In this document: one piece after another, positions 34,395-46,015 of the stretch
How positions within the stretch are numbered: the stretch's first letter is position 1
Layout of the letters: the number at the start of each line of letters is the position of its first letter
Assembly (NCBI GenBank): GCA_914767885.1
Contig: CAJZBQ010000036.1
Coordinates: 558,001 to 622,000, forward strand
Reading direction: 5' to 3'
Length of the DNA: 64,000 bases
Source of the DNA: Blepharisma stoltei
Lineage: Eukaryota; Ciliophora; Heterotrichea; Heterotrichida; Blepharismidae
The notes under the pieces: generated by a model
Database searches by the model: none
What the model was told of the DNA's origin: nothing
The model's input: the letters and a program-made list of their open reading frames with translations, nothing else
Position numbers and translations under genes: made by a program

Positions 34395-37300
34395 CTATTT
34401 TTTTTGCAATTTTAGTTTCCCATGAGCCCTCAATGCTCTCATGATTTTATTTCGATGATCAATTGGAATTAGTCTCCCCAAGCTTCATATGTTTGTAATC
34501 TCTCTCTGGACTTTATTGAGCTTTTTTACATAAACTGAAAAATATAAAAGCAAAACAATAACGCAGTATGAAGAACTGATCCATGCCACAACAAAAGCAT
34601 CCTCATGTATTAGGCTCTTTATATCCGATTCATATAGGTCTATTAATTTTGCTCCCATTGCCATCAATTCCTCCTTTACCTCACTAATATCGTCTGGTCA
34701 AGCATAGGTAGCAACCCTACACCCCCACCCCCCACCCCCACCCCCCCTTTCACAGATGGCACCCCCACCCCCCTCTCGGGTTTATTCTATAGAAGTAATT
34801 GATAGGAAACAAACAAAATAAATTAATATATAACCCAATTAAAACACTATATTGATAAATTAAGTCCACAAATTACTTTATATTTATGATTAATTAATAA
34901 ATTTAAATTAATTAGCAATTAATTAGAAAATATATTAAATTTGTTTTTTATATTTATAAATATAATGCCAAAGATATAGATAATGGCATTAATTATTAAA
35001 TGAGCCAAGTAAAAAACACAATAAATTGTATTAAATTTATTGATTCATGCATTAAAGCTAATCTAATGTCCATTGTATAAAGATTGCAGGACTGAATTGG
35101 TAACAGGATTCAATAGTGGTAATAAAAATAGTATTTGCTATTGGCAGTTTTACTTTGGATCTCTAATTCGACTTTTAGCCATTGTTCCACAAAGTTCATA
35201 AATATATGCAGGATATATTAATTAATGCCAAAGATCATTATTATGCTCGCTAACAAATTTTCATATGTGGTGTGCTTAGTAGTTATAGGAAATTCTCACC
35301 TCATTCCACCTACTCCTTAATCGATTGTGCTACGCTATGTGGATATTGTATAAATCAGTAATTTTGAATATTTAAAATAATAATTTATTTATTACGTCTG
35401 CTCTAAATTTGTATTTGTCATATATTTATGCTATATTAAGGGGGGGGTGGGGGTGCCATTTTTTAGGGGGGGGGTGGGGGGGGGTGGGAGTACCATTAAA
35501 AAAGGGGGGGGGTGGGGGGTGTAGGGTTGCTACCTGTGCTTGACCAATCGTCCAAAGAAGGATCTTGACCTTCGATGATTTCCCAATAAATATTCCTCAC
35601 TCCTAAGTAGTACTCGTTCAAAGAAGCATAAAATCCTTTTGACAAAGTAATGCATTCTTGAGAGATGCAAGCATCATCCCATATATAAGTATCATGCTTA
35701 GAGCTCCTGCTCAAAGAGGAAAGATAAAGAAACAATAAGTTGTACTCAGAAAATATTATCAGTTCTGAATTAAAGTAAAACGCATCGTTAGGGCTTACTT
35801 CATATTCACTGTATGGAACAACCCATTTATAGCCTAAGCTTGAATTCGCATACTTTACTTCTTGAAGCCAGAAATAAGCTGCGTTTATGGATGATGTCCT
35901 CATTCCTGCCCAATTGTTAATTTTCGGCTTGATTTCCAGAGTGTTTCCAAATGTCTCGTATCCCAAAAAATAAAAAAATAAAAAATAAGCAGCAGACAGC
36001 ACATAATATACTATAAGTTTCACCAAAATTCCTTTCCATTTATTCGTGGCTTTGATATCGCTCCTCCCATCCAGTGACTTGAATTTATTTTTTTCATTCT
36101 TTTTATCAGACTCAATGCCATGAGTTGTCTCCAACCTTTCTTCGCACCTCGATTTCATTTCGAGAACCAAATCGATTGGCAATAAGTAAAATAAACTCCA
36201 GACAGTTTGATTTGACTTCTCTACCTGTCTCAATGTAGGAATTATAATTAAAAAAAAGCAGATAAAAATAAGAGCAATTGCGCATAAAGCAAGGATCAAT
36301 ATAATTCTCAAAAATTGGTTCATGCTTTCTTCGACGTCGTCTATGAAGTATTTAATAGACACATTTAAGGCCTGCATTGTTTCTCCGAAGCTGTTTCGGT
36401 AAATATAAAAGAAATCGGGATTTTTTATATCGATTTCTTGTAGAGGGGTATTATAAAGAAGTTGAGCTCGAGTGACGAGATTTTGCATTGCATCCATTAA
36501 ATTTACATCAGTGCTATTGATTATCCCATTCTTCATTTAACATACTTCTCAAAAGAATAGGGTGGTGGTGAATAGATCCAGGGTGACTAAAGAGTTGATT
36601 ACAGCCCCAGGTAAGTGGATCCCGTTCTTTAGAATTTAGAAGTCCGGGGTGGGTTTTTGCTAAGTCAGGACACCATGACATGCTTTATTCCTGACCCAAA
36701 GATAACGACACCAAAAGCGCAAAGTCTGATCGCACTTCTGGGAAGCAATGTGTGCCTTATAAAGGCAAATTAGTCCAGAAATTGGCATTTTGGGAGCTTT
36801 CTCTGTACTCTGAGCTCTACAGGAGTTAAGAGAGTCCTTACCAAAGAACTCGACTCAAGCATATTCGGGTGAGTCTCCTGAGAGACTGGTGATGCCACCA
36901 TTTTTTGGTGACAAGACAGAAAAAGGACTTGGCGTGGCACCGGTACTAAGGGTCACCCTGAGCTGGAAGCTAGCTAGGGGCAGAGAGGGGTGTAATATAC
37001 CCAAAGACCCACTATAATTCACTAATCTAATCATTTGCCATGACTTAATATTTTCGTCTAAATACATATCTTTTGCTTTTCCATCACTTCAAGCCTTAAT
37101 ATTGTCTTTAATATTGCTAATGATTTCATTGTAACGGTCTATATCAGTCATAAGTCTAGTTCTACTGCCTGCTTCCATTGAAGATGGCAATAATCCTTCA
37201 TTAATCAAGTTTAATACTCTGGCATCTAGAATGAAATAGGTATTTAGTTCTCTTCTTTCAGCAAGATCGTTTATAATGACACTTTCCAAAAAGTTTGTGG

Positions 37301-37777
37301 CAATAAATTCAAGATAAATCATCATAGCCAGAGCGGCTATATTTATGGAAACATTGAAAAAATGCAAAGCAAATGCTTTTTTCGCAAAATTAAAAAAATA
37401 ATTGCAAAATTACATTTATTTTTTACGCTTTTTGCACCATTTTTGCAAGTTCTCCCTATATTTACTATCACACACTATATAAAAGTTACTGTAAGAAAAA
37501 AGGAGATTTTGAAACGTTTCATTGAGTTTGTGACTCCAGATAAGAGAACTTGTGCTTCTTGGCTTGAGGTGAAACTTGCGTTCGAACTTACAGCAGAACT
37601 TGCAATACTTGTTCCTGACCTTTTTTTGTTTGAAACATCTTCATCAATTACAGAGAAAGAGACGACTGAAGCAGCGTCTGCAGCTTTTTCAGAGTTATCA
37701 AATACAAAGCCACCTAAGTCTTTTAGGTCAAAAATCTTTCCTTCTTGAGGCACAGGAAGAGGCTTTGCTGCTTCTTT

Positions 37778-37810
<33 letters not shown>

Positions 37811-40786
37811 CTCGTCTTCTTTTTCTTCTTTGTCCTCATCTTCATCAACCTTAGATTCTGATAGCTTTACTGGCTGTTTCGAAGACACAGCATCTTTTAC
37901 TTTTCCTCCTGCAACATTTTTTCCAGCTTTAAAATCAGTATCATCAATTTCATATACTTCTGGGTTGATGTCGAACGTAACGTTGCAATTTTTTTCACTT
38001 TTAGTTCTAGGCGCTTTCAATATCCCTCTTTTCTCTCTCCTGGTTTCTTCAGTTTGAGTTGGTTCTATAACTCCAAGATCCCTCAAATCATCAAAGTTCA
38101 TGGTTTCTTTGTTTGTTTTTCAAGACTTGGCCTCATCTTTATCAGCAGTGACATACAACATTTTAAAAGTCGTTTTTCCCATGACTAAATCAATGAATCT
38201 CATCCATAGCGTGTTCACAGTGCCAGGAAGAATATATTCGAAAATTGCAGGAGGAGGGTTTTTCTCTCTTAATAAGTCAAAATCGGGGATGACTTTGTTG
38301 GCGTCTATCTTGTTTAGAAGGCAAATTTCTTCTGAGTAGCCAAGTACACGAGCTATGCCTCGGGTATTTACTGTAATCATACTTGAGTCATCGTAGAGTA
38401 AGCACTCTCTCGCTTGAGTGTTCTTTTTTATTGCAGAAAGAAAAAAAGGGTAAGAGTCTAGGGCAACAGCCCTTCCTTTGTAATAGCATTCAATAAGAAA
38501 CCCAAGAGCATCAACCATAATAAGGTTGAAAGGAGCACAGACTTCTGTTGTGGTTGTATTCTGAAGATATTCCTCCATTGCTCGATTATGCACGTTTAAT
38601 TGATTTCCAGGGGGTGGGATGTAAATAATTATATTTTGGCCTATTGCATATCTTGTTGGAATTGCTAATAAATTTCCCGCTTGGGTATTAATGTTTATTA
38701 TAGTTCCAATATCAGAAGGGCTGCCAGATATAATAATAATCCCATTATTTTCATCAAAATAATTAAATCTTTCGCCAATAATTGCATTTTTCTGTTCTGA
38801 TTGCAGCTTTTCGTGCTCAGCTCTACTAACTAGCTCGTTCCCTTTGACAGTGTTATTATACACTTCAAGCAAAAAGGTTCCATACAACCTCAATGCTTGC
38901 TGGTTGATTGGATAATGCTTAATCAAGTTTTTGGAAAATCTTTTAGACTTTTGGATATTTTTGAACAATTTATACCCAATTTTTTCTATATTTTCTATCA
39001 ATGGTTTTTCTGCACTTAGTTCAGTCCAAAAATCCAATTGATTTTGGCAGGCTTCTTTATCAAGCTTAAGAGCATCTTCATACATCTTCCGAAAGTTTAT
39101 ATAATCTACTTCTTCCAAAACTTTTTTACTAAAATCGGTAATTGCTCGGAAATATTTATACTTTAAATAGGTTCCTTCCAATGAGAATTGTGTGTCCATT
39201 GTATAAGTTAGCTTGATTTTTGCTACACCCTCTTTTTTGAGAACAATATATACATATAAAAACTCTCAGAGAGCACAAAACACATTCCCTCTAAACCTCT
39301 TGTTTATTTCTCTATATAGAGTTTGAATATTGGCTCGGATCTTTTTGGCTGAAATTTTACCTTCTGGGGTTTTTCGGTTTATTTCCAACTCCCCAGTCTT
39401 AGCGAACAAAATAATTTTGTTCGCTCACAGACAGGAGTTAATCTTTTTTTTTTTAAATTTAAAAAATCCCAATTCGCAATAATTGGAAAGCAAATATTAA
39501 AGTTAATTTGTAAATTTTATGTTTCAGAATGTAATCTGTTTAAAATTAAAAGGAATTAGCAAGAGGTTTCGTTATAACAATATCACTTATATATAAAATT
39601 TTTTTATAAAAATATTTGTTCGCTTACAGAGGGTCATTTTTTAGGGATTTTGCGCTCAAAGAGGGGGTAAGAGTTTTAAAATCTCAAATCTCACAATCAA
39701 CTCACAGCAATAAAGATTTTGGCTATAAATTACTTCTTCACAGTTTGATTTAAGCCAAGCAATTCGATATTTTAAGGCCTCTCACAGTCCCAATTCTAAG
39801 CATGGATAAATCAAAATTATAAAATAAAATACAACGGTAGCATTATCAAGATAAAGTCCGATAAGCTGAGTTAATGAGCTTCAAGCAAGAAGTAAATAGC
39901 AACTGGAGGCAGTGAAATTGACAAAAATTGTGTAAAAAGGTAAAAAATACAAATATGCTCCTGAAAGCAAGACCCCGGATGCAAGTCCAATCCCAAGGTG
40001 TGCTGCATAATACGTTTCTTGAAGATATCAATGGCTATAACTAAGTGCAGTCAATAACAAAATTTTGCAAACTTCAATTTTCCCATGGGCTCTTGCATAT
40101 ATCATTGATTTATGCCTCGTTATATACTGTTCATAATTAAAAGCAGCATCCATAAGAACAAATATTAGTAATACTGGCACTGAGATTTCACTAATGACAT
40201 CTATATAGCCAACTTGAATATCACTTGAATTTATGTCTCCGTATCCAAAAACTTTAGTTTCTGACGCCCATGAATATTTCTGAACTGAAATAAAAATATT
40301 GATAAAGGGTAAGTACAAAATCATTCTAATAATCTTTAAAACAGACCCAAGGATGTACCGGTAATTGCTTTCTTTAATTTTCAGCTTGAAATAAATCTTG
40401 AAATAAAAGAATAAGAATACTAATGTTATGTATCCCACAACACCTAGAGCTACATAAAAACAATGAACTCCCAGCCCCAGAATCGCTAAAAGATAATCAA
40501 TTCTTACGATTCCTACTATAGTTGAAAACCAATTAAAGGAACTCCAAGAATCGATGTTAGGAGGAAGTGTTAAACTCAAAACTTGCAATGATATTATTGC
40601 CGAATAAAGCATGTGAGCATACATTTTCGCAGTTTGTGTTTCAAATCTATTTATAGTGTTGTAATCTTTGAAAAGAGCATAGAATACAGCAAATAAAGTT
40701 TCCAGGAGGTTATAGCTGAACTTGCTTATCTTTTTAAAAACCGATTCTTCGGAATCTTGAATATTACTTTCATCATTATCTTCCAT
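34395..40786 (-). CDS. very large multi-pass membrane protein with central PAS-like region; four IESs, one intron
   Basis: 1537 aa when joined: segments 40786-39668, 39379-37490, 37474-37456, 37336-37031, 36532-35547 and 34688-34395. IESs removed are 39380-39667 (MITE, TA), 37337-37455 (TA within a 9-bp repeat), 36533-37030 (6-bp repeat TCATTT) and 34689-35546 (6-bp repeat ATCGTC); the intron is 37475-37489. All joins are in frame. The N-terminal half has about 7-8 hydrophobic helices. A soluble region follows, with a PAS-like segment (I-T-V-N-T-R-G-I-A-R-V-L-G-Y-S-E) and an acidic stretch, then a second set of helices starting at K-I-S-F-F-L-T-C-V-I-V-N-I-A-A-L, a helix assembled only after intron and IES removal. 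The layout matches a ciliate-wide family often annotated as PAS/S-box or TmcB-like; a sensory role is inferred. TGA=Trp at several sites; ends at TAG. Confidence 0.82.
34695..35546. mobile_element. 852-bp IES with TIRs, C/G-rich ends and 6-bp target duplication
   Basis: Terminal inverted repeats start TGGTCAAGCATAGGTAGCAA on the left and end with the complement on the right, one mismatch in the first 20. They are followed by long (C)nACC runs at 34720-34775 and matching G-runs at 35440-35519. Flanked by ATCGTC at 34689-34694 and 35547-35552; there is no TA at the edges. Joining at ATCGTC gives S-L-D-D-I-S-E-V in frame. The interior is very AT-rich with no gene seen. Confidence 0.87.
36539..37030. 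mobile_element. GC-rich IES, copy 1, 6-bp target duplication
   Basis: Flanked by TCATTT at 36533-36538 and 37031-37036. Joining at this repeat restores S-W-Q-M-K-N-G-I-I in frame (498 bp removed). It shares sequence with 55509-55972 in opposite orientation, including the palindrome CACCATTTTTTGGTGAC, a TACTCTGAGC block and an end rich in TAATC units. GC content is far above that of the gene. Confidence 0.8.
37337..37455. mobile_element. 119-bp TA-type IES with 9-bp direct repeat
   Basis: Flanked by CTATATTTA at 37337-37345 and 37456-37464 (TAAATATAG on the coding strand, containing TA). The ends form an imperfect inverted repeat (GGAAACATTGAAAAAATG against GGAGAACTTGCAAAAATG). Removal shifts the frame by 2 and fuses a membrane helix. 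Confidence 0.85.
37475..37489 (-). other. 15-nt intron
   Basis: Sense strand GTAACTTTTATATAG. Removes an in-frame TAG and lies 10 bases from a TA-type IES. Confidence 0.85.
39380..39667. mobile_element. MITE IES M8, TA-bounded
   Basis: TA at 39380-39381 and 39668-39669. Carries AACTCCCCAGTC and the AACAAAATAATTTTGTT hairpin at the left, TTCGCTTACAGAGGG and CAAAGAGGGGG at the right. Removing 288 bp joins K-L-L-N-R-K-T-P in the large membrane gene. Confidence 0.9.
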
Positions 40787-40999
40787 TCTAATTAAGATAA
40801 AGAATTTTTTATTTATTGTCGATTTTTATACCAGCTGGATTCAAGATATTAATGATGTCTTCCTCAATTTACAAAAATTATAATATCAGATTATTTTTTT
40901 TTAATAAGGTTTTAGAGCATATTAAAAGTGCTTAAATTTCTGATTCAATTATTTATGAATAAATAGATTCTGCGTTGCCTAATTAGAATAAAAATTGAT

Positions 41000-41331
41000 T
41001 TAATTTAAAGGGAGCTATTTTTTTGTTTAATATAAATTTATTTAAATTTTTCACTATCAAGCATTTTATAAAATTTTTTATAAAATAAGATTAAATTTGA
41101 TTTCATATAGAATTAATTAAAAAATTATCACTTCAGTGTGAAAAACTGTCTAAATAATAATATTATTCTTGTGATTATTCCATTGAATGAGGTTAAAACT
41201 ATTTATTTAAGCCCTAGTATTTTAGCTATCAAATTTAACATTTAAATATTAAACTTTTTCCGATTTAAAGGGGGTTAATGCAGCGAAATTTTGAATTTTT
41301 ATAGATACTTGTTCCAATTTAAAGGGGAGTA
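41000..41331. mobile_element. second-family MITE copy B1 (left edge approximate)
   Basis: The right part shows the double end CCGATTTAAAGGGGG (41259-41273) and TTCCAATTTAAAGGGGAG (41313-41329) followed by TA. The interior AGTGTGAAAAACTGT near 41136 is shared with copy B3 (AGTGTAAAAAACTGT). The left boundary is not clear. Confidence 0.55.
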
Positions 41332-41504
41332 ATTGGGATTCGATAAAGAACTGCGATAGATTTAGCTAGACTTAAAATTTTATTTAGAAAAAAATTGGAA
41401 TAAAGGAGATAATTGAACAAAAAGCAGATATGTTGCTAAACATTAATTATTTTAAGAAAATATAAATTTAAATAGGAAATATTTAATATCAGTAGCAATA
41501 AATC

Positions 41505-41810
41505 TAACTTTCCCTTTAAATTGGCGAACATCTAGCTCGAATTTACATTTCTTTTTTTTTAAATAAAAAAATAAAACAAATTAAAAAATATAAATTTAAC
41601 TTAATCTTTTTCGACTTTATTTTCTTTTATGAAGAGTTAATTCAAAAAGTTAATTGATTCAATTTAAAAGCTGTTAAAATATAATTCTATTTGCACTTTT
41701 CTATTTGATTAGGTCAAAACTAATTTTATAAAAATTCATAAAAAAAATTGTCCTGTTTAAAGTACCCAAAAATATGGAAATTTTTTTGTTCCATTAAAGG
41801 AGAGGGGGAA
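41505..41810. mobile_element. second-family MITE copy B2, TA-bounded
   Basis: TA at 41505-41506 with ACTTTCCCTTTAAATTGG at the left, and GTTCCATTAAAGGAGAGGGG then TA at 41811-41812 at the right. The interior resembles B1 and B3. Confidence 0.65.
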
Positions 41811-41907
41811 TAAAGAAAAAGAAACTATAAAGGCTATATTTTCTGTTTTGTTCCATTAAAGGAGAGGGGGAATAAAGAAAAAGAAACTATAAAGGCTATA
41901 TTTTCTG
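41784..41907 (+). repeat. 62-bp tandem duplication at a MITE end
   Basis: Two essentially identical 62-bp units starting TTTTGTTCCATTAAAGGAGA at 41784 and 41846. The duplication covers the right end of MITE B2 plus flanking sequence. Confidence 0.9.
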
Positions 41908-42815
41908 ACTATACTAAAAATAAAATTAAGAATATAGCTCAACCAAAGATTGAGATAAAATTTGAATGTCTTTAGGAGCAAAGCCAATATTTGCATTAAT
42001 TTTAATAACAACAAGCTGTTTGAGAAATTTTATATTTTATGTTTTGTGAAGTTATTTAGTTTGGAGATTTATTAAATAGCTGACAGAGAAGTTTAAGTTG
42101 AAGGAGAAGCTACTCTAAATAAAGGAATAGAAAGAGAGCTTTATGCAATCTTAGATTAGAAATAAGCTCTAAACTCCATCACAATTTTCATAGATATTTT
42201 TATCTAAAAAAATGATTAGCATTTTACAAAAAAGAAAAGAATACTCATAGAGGGCATTATTTATCTGTGAAACTGTACTCTGAGTACAATCTTTCAGTAT
42301 ATCCAATTAAACAAAATTATTAGGCGTAGTTTTAAAAAGTCTAACAACTAATTTAATTTATTCAAGGAAATTTTCAATGATATTTCTTTACTGAAAGTTA
42401 GAAGATATGCGAAGGCACAATAATCTTTAGACAATAATGTAATTTCACATCGCATTTATAATTGATAATTAAATATTAATTATTTAAATTTTAAGATAAA
42501 GTTCTTATGCTTGGTTAGGACAAGTTATAGGAATATCCTCCAAAAATTCCTGCTCTATAAAAATCATAGAGGTTTTCTCTTGAACAAAAGAAGACTCAGA
42601 TAACTCAAATTCCTGCCTCAATTTCAGTATGCTTCTTGTTGTAATATATATTAAATGTTTTAATTTTAAAAGTCTCCAAAATGGTTTATTTAATTAAATT
42701 ATTGATTAAAGAATAAAGATTTTAATGAGAATTCAACTAAAATGCAAATATCTTTATTTTTATAATGAATCTTCTCGATTATTTATCTTTATATTTAAAT
42801 ATTAATTGTTTAGCT

Positions 42816-43272
42816 TACTCCTTCTTTAATTTGGAACCAAAAATCCTGTTCCAAATTTAAATTGGCTAATTGTTTTTTGAATTTTAATTTATTGCAATTT
42901 ACTGTGGATGGCGCTGTTTTGGCCTTGATTTTCCCACTTGGAATATTTTTTGATTCGGCCGGTACCATATGGATTGGTAAAACCAAAAAATTTTCCCAGT
43001 GGGAAAATCAAGGCCGAAATAGCGCCATCCATGAGAAAATCCCATATTTTTATAAGAATTAAATAAAAAATTAATTTTTCAGTGTAAAAAACTGTTTAAA
43101 TCTGATTCTACTTGCATTTGGTCTATTAAATAGGCCAAAATTAAATTTTTAAAAATTAGTACTTTCATCAAAAATTTTTTCTATTGAGAAAAAAATTATT
43201 CCAATGTAAGAGTTAAAGTATCCAAAAATGCAAATTTACTGATATATTGTTCCAATTTAAAGGGGTTGGAAT
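42816..43272. mobile_element. second-family MITE copy B3 with nested palindrome
   Basis: TA at 42816-42817 followed by CTCCTTCTTTAATTTGGAAC; the right end is GTTCCAATTTAAAGGGG near 43244-43265, then TTA at 43272-43274. Longer than B2 because of the palindromic insert at 42905-43031. Confidence 0.65.
42905..43031. mobile_element. nested palindromic element, 127 bp
   Basis: Arms TGGATGGCGCTGTTTTGGCC (42905-42924) and the near-complement ending AGCGCCATCCA (43021-43031), extending through CTTGATTTTCCCACTTGG. The core GGCGC/GCGCC resembles the palindromes at 2292 and 49598. Confidence 0.7.
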
Positions 43273-43542
43273 TAGCACATTTTCAAATGTTCCTAACTCC
43301 TATTAATTGTTTTCTAATAATTTAATCCTATTAAATTGCTGCAAAATTTAAACTAGCTATGCTTATTATTAAAGAAATTTTATATTGGAATCTTATAAGA
43401 TTTTAGATTAAAACGAATCCTATTGATTATCTAAAACTCTCATGATTACAGAAACTTTTTATCCTTAAAAACTTCCAGTATTATGAATTAAATTATTGAT
43501 ATGACCCTGGAATAAGAAAATTAATACTCATATTTCATAAAT

Positions 43543-45991
43543 ATGAATAAACTTGAATCCAGTCTAGTCTCTTGGGTAATTTTACTATGTAGATAAACAG
43601 CAATAATCTCTCATATGGCTGCCACTCAATTGACGATCTATCTGATGGCCTTCTCCTCTACGAATTCATGAGCCAAATGTATAATGCCCTTACCCTTATT
43701 TCTTGCCTTGAAGCAGGTTCTTTCACGGAAATTTGGAGCTCTAACGAGTTGCCTAAAGGTGATAACTCAATTCCAATTTGGCAAAAGCACATCCTCTTGT
43801 AAGGATTTGTCACTTGGTTAACTTGCCAAAATTCCATGCTATGAAGAAGCTTGCTTCAAGGCAAGCAATAGCGGTGAAGACACTATAATATTTATATAGT
43901 TCTCCTGACACTTTCCAATCTCAGCTATCAGAAGATTCATTTAATGCTTCTGCAAAGACCACAAACTTAAATAAACTCCTGAGAGGGCTAGAAACATTTT
44001 ATTATGAAGAGCTTGGCAAAGATTTCTCTAATTTATTTCAAAACATCGATACTTCAGCCATTGCAAGAAATAATGATCGATCTCAGCTTTTATCATTGCT
44101 AGAATTAATTATGGGAGCAGCAATAAAATGCAAAAATAAAGAAACTTATATTGCAAGAATTGTTTCTCAAAATGAAGCTGTCCAGTCCGAACTTATGGGT
44201 TTCATTGAAAATGTTCTAAGCAAGCTTGAAAATTATTCATATAATGAAGACAAAGATATAAGAGCCGAACTTATGAACTTAAAGCAAGAAAAAAGGACCT
44301 TGAAAATGCAGCTCGATGATGCCAAAAAAGAATTAGAAGACCTTTCCTACAGGCAAGATGATTTGATGTTGGATAGAGATAGACTTTTAAATAGGGTGAG
44401 AGAACTGGAAGCTGAGCTCGACAAAAAAGTGTCGAAAAAAGGAAATTCTGATATTTCTATACTGACAGTCCAGCTAGAAGCCCAGATAAACCAAAAAGAA
44501 ATCACAATTCAGGAACTGAAAAACCAAATCAACGATTTGAAAAAGCAGCACCAAGGAGAAATTCTAAAGCTTAGAGATGAGCTTGACATGGCTCATGAAA
44601 AAATCATCCAGCTAAGCAAGGCAGAAGCAACTTTAGATATCTATAAAAAGAGGTTAGAAGAGCTTAATCAATACAAAATAAAAGTAAAAGACATCCAAGA
44701 TGAGAGGGATTCGCTAAAAGACAAACTTGCACAGTATGAAGAAGACGTCAATGGAGCTCATAGTTTAGAGCAAACTTTGAACTATTATAAAGAACAGTTT
44801 TCAGCTGAAAAAGAAAAAAGCGCAACCCTTTTATTGTCACTGGACGAAAAAGAGAAAATCCTAAAAGAGTGCCAAAAGGCTAAAAAGGAGCTTGAAGAAA
44901 AAAGGCAGTTTTTAGAAGCCAAAAATAAAGAACTTAACGAAGAAATAGAGCAACTGAGATTTGGAGGAGAAACTAGTAATGACAGTTTCTCACTAAATAA
45001 AGGCTTCCAATCTGAGCTAGAAGAGCGCATTAACTTTTTATCAGCTGAAAACAAAATTCTAAAATCTCAAATGGGCAACCAGCGAATTTTGCAGGAATTA
45101 AATGAACAAATGGATATTGCCATTTTAGCGAAGAAAACTGCTGAAGAAAACCTGCTGAACGAAAGAAAACTTACAAGGAAAAAGACACAAGAAATAGATG
45201 CCTTGAATGATGAAGTTGCAAACTTAAGAGAAGGATTGAGAAAGCTAGAAGAAGATAATCAAACAGCTGAAACTATGATCCACAATATGAGAAACTCTAT
45301 TAAGCAGCTAGAAAAAGAAAAATCTGAATTAATTGAGTCAAAAACTGAACTGGACAAACTCAAAGTAGAAAAAGAGTCTCATTCTTTAGAAATGAAAAAC
45401 TTGTTTAGGGAAAAAGAAGAAATCATCCAAAGACTTATGGCATGTAAGGAAGAGGTCCACAAATTAGAAAATCAGCTCACACAAAAAGAAATTATGCTTA
45501 AATCTGCACAAATAGATTTAGAACAAGCGCAGCACAGAGTTAGCGTCGCACAAGAAAAAGAAAAGTTTGCTTTAAGCCAGCTTGAAGCTCTAAAAAAGAA
45601 AGAAACTGACGAACTGGAAGGTCTTAGCAAAATTAAGCTACTGGAAATGGAAAGAGATATCATGAAAACAAACAAAGAAATCGCAGTCTGCATGCTTGAA
45701 CTTAAAGAAAAAGACAGTTTAATCGCCAGCTTGCAAGCTGAAAAAAATAAGCTTGAAGAAGATCTCAAAAACTCTATTAGTAAAGTCGATGAAATTAACA
45801 GCCAGAAATCAAAAGAAGAAATATTGGCTTTGAAAGACTTCATAAAGCAAAAAGAATTAGAAATTGAATATTTGGTAACTGAAAAAGAAGAATCTAAGAT
45901 AGCATATGATAAAGAGATGAAGCTGATGAGCATAATTGTGCATGAAATCGGCTGTGAAATAATGAAGAATAGACCTAAAAAGAGTGAATAA
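43543..45991 (+). CDS. HOOK-domain coiled-coil protein, one IES and one intron
   Basis: 738 aa: exon 43543-43575, intron 43576-43592, then 43593-43679 and, after removal of the IES at 43680-43894, 43895-45991. The N-terminus is the HOOK (CH-like) domain: L-V-S-W-I-N-S, C-H-S-I-D-D-L-S-D-G-L-L-L-Y, and later L-L-S-L-L-E-L-I-M-G-A-A-I-K-C. From about residue 130 the protein is one long coiled coil with clear heptads. HOOK proteins bind dynein light intermediate chain and link cargo to microtubules (family knowledge). The first exon is only 11 codons. The domain is split by both intron and IES. Ends at TAA. Confidence 0.85.
43576..43592 (+). other. 17-nt intron
   Basis: GTAATTTTACTATGTAG. Removal joins S-W to I-N-S in the HOOK domain; the frame would otherwise hit TAG. 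The only intron found here that is not 15 nt. Confidence 0.75.
43680..43894. mobile_element. TA-bounded IES with sub-terminal inverted repeat
   Basis: 215 bp between TA at 43680-43681 and 43895-43896. CTTGCCTTGAAGCAGGTTC near 43711 pairs with GAAGCTTGCTTCAAGGCAAG near 43847. Not the GTGAGCGAACA family. Excision gives Q-M-Y-S-S-P-D in frame. Confidence 0.85.
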
Positions 45992-46015
45992 TTTATCGAT
46001 ATATTATAAATAATC

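Larger units (their letters stand above)
40787..43542. other. 2.7-kb gene-free AT-rich region, repeat-rich
   Basis: No gene recognised on either strand. It holds at least three copies of a second MITE family (ends like TTCCAATTTAAAGGGG), one nested palindrome and a 62-bp tandem duplication, described separately. Probably largely germline-limited (inference). Confidence 0.6.

Noticed and set aside
36522-37024. TA-bounded junctions for the GC-rich IES in the large membrane gene
   Set aside because: In frame, but the 6-bp repeat TCATTT at 36533/37031 gives an equally good join with a longer repeat and fits the related insert at 55509-55972.
37576-37854. Leu-rich open frame on the plus strand
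   Set aside because: Antisense of the acidic run in the large membrane gene; no independent support.
42862-43062. 66-codon open frame
   Set aside because: Entirely inside a MITE and its nested palindrome; its sequence is that of the inverted repeat.
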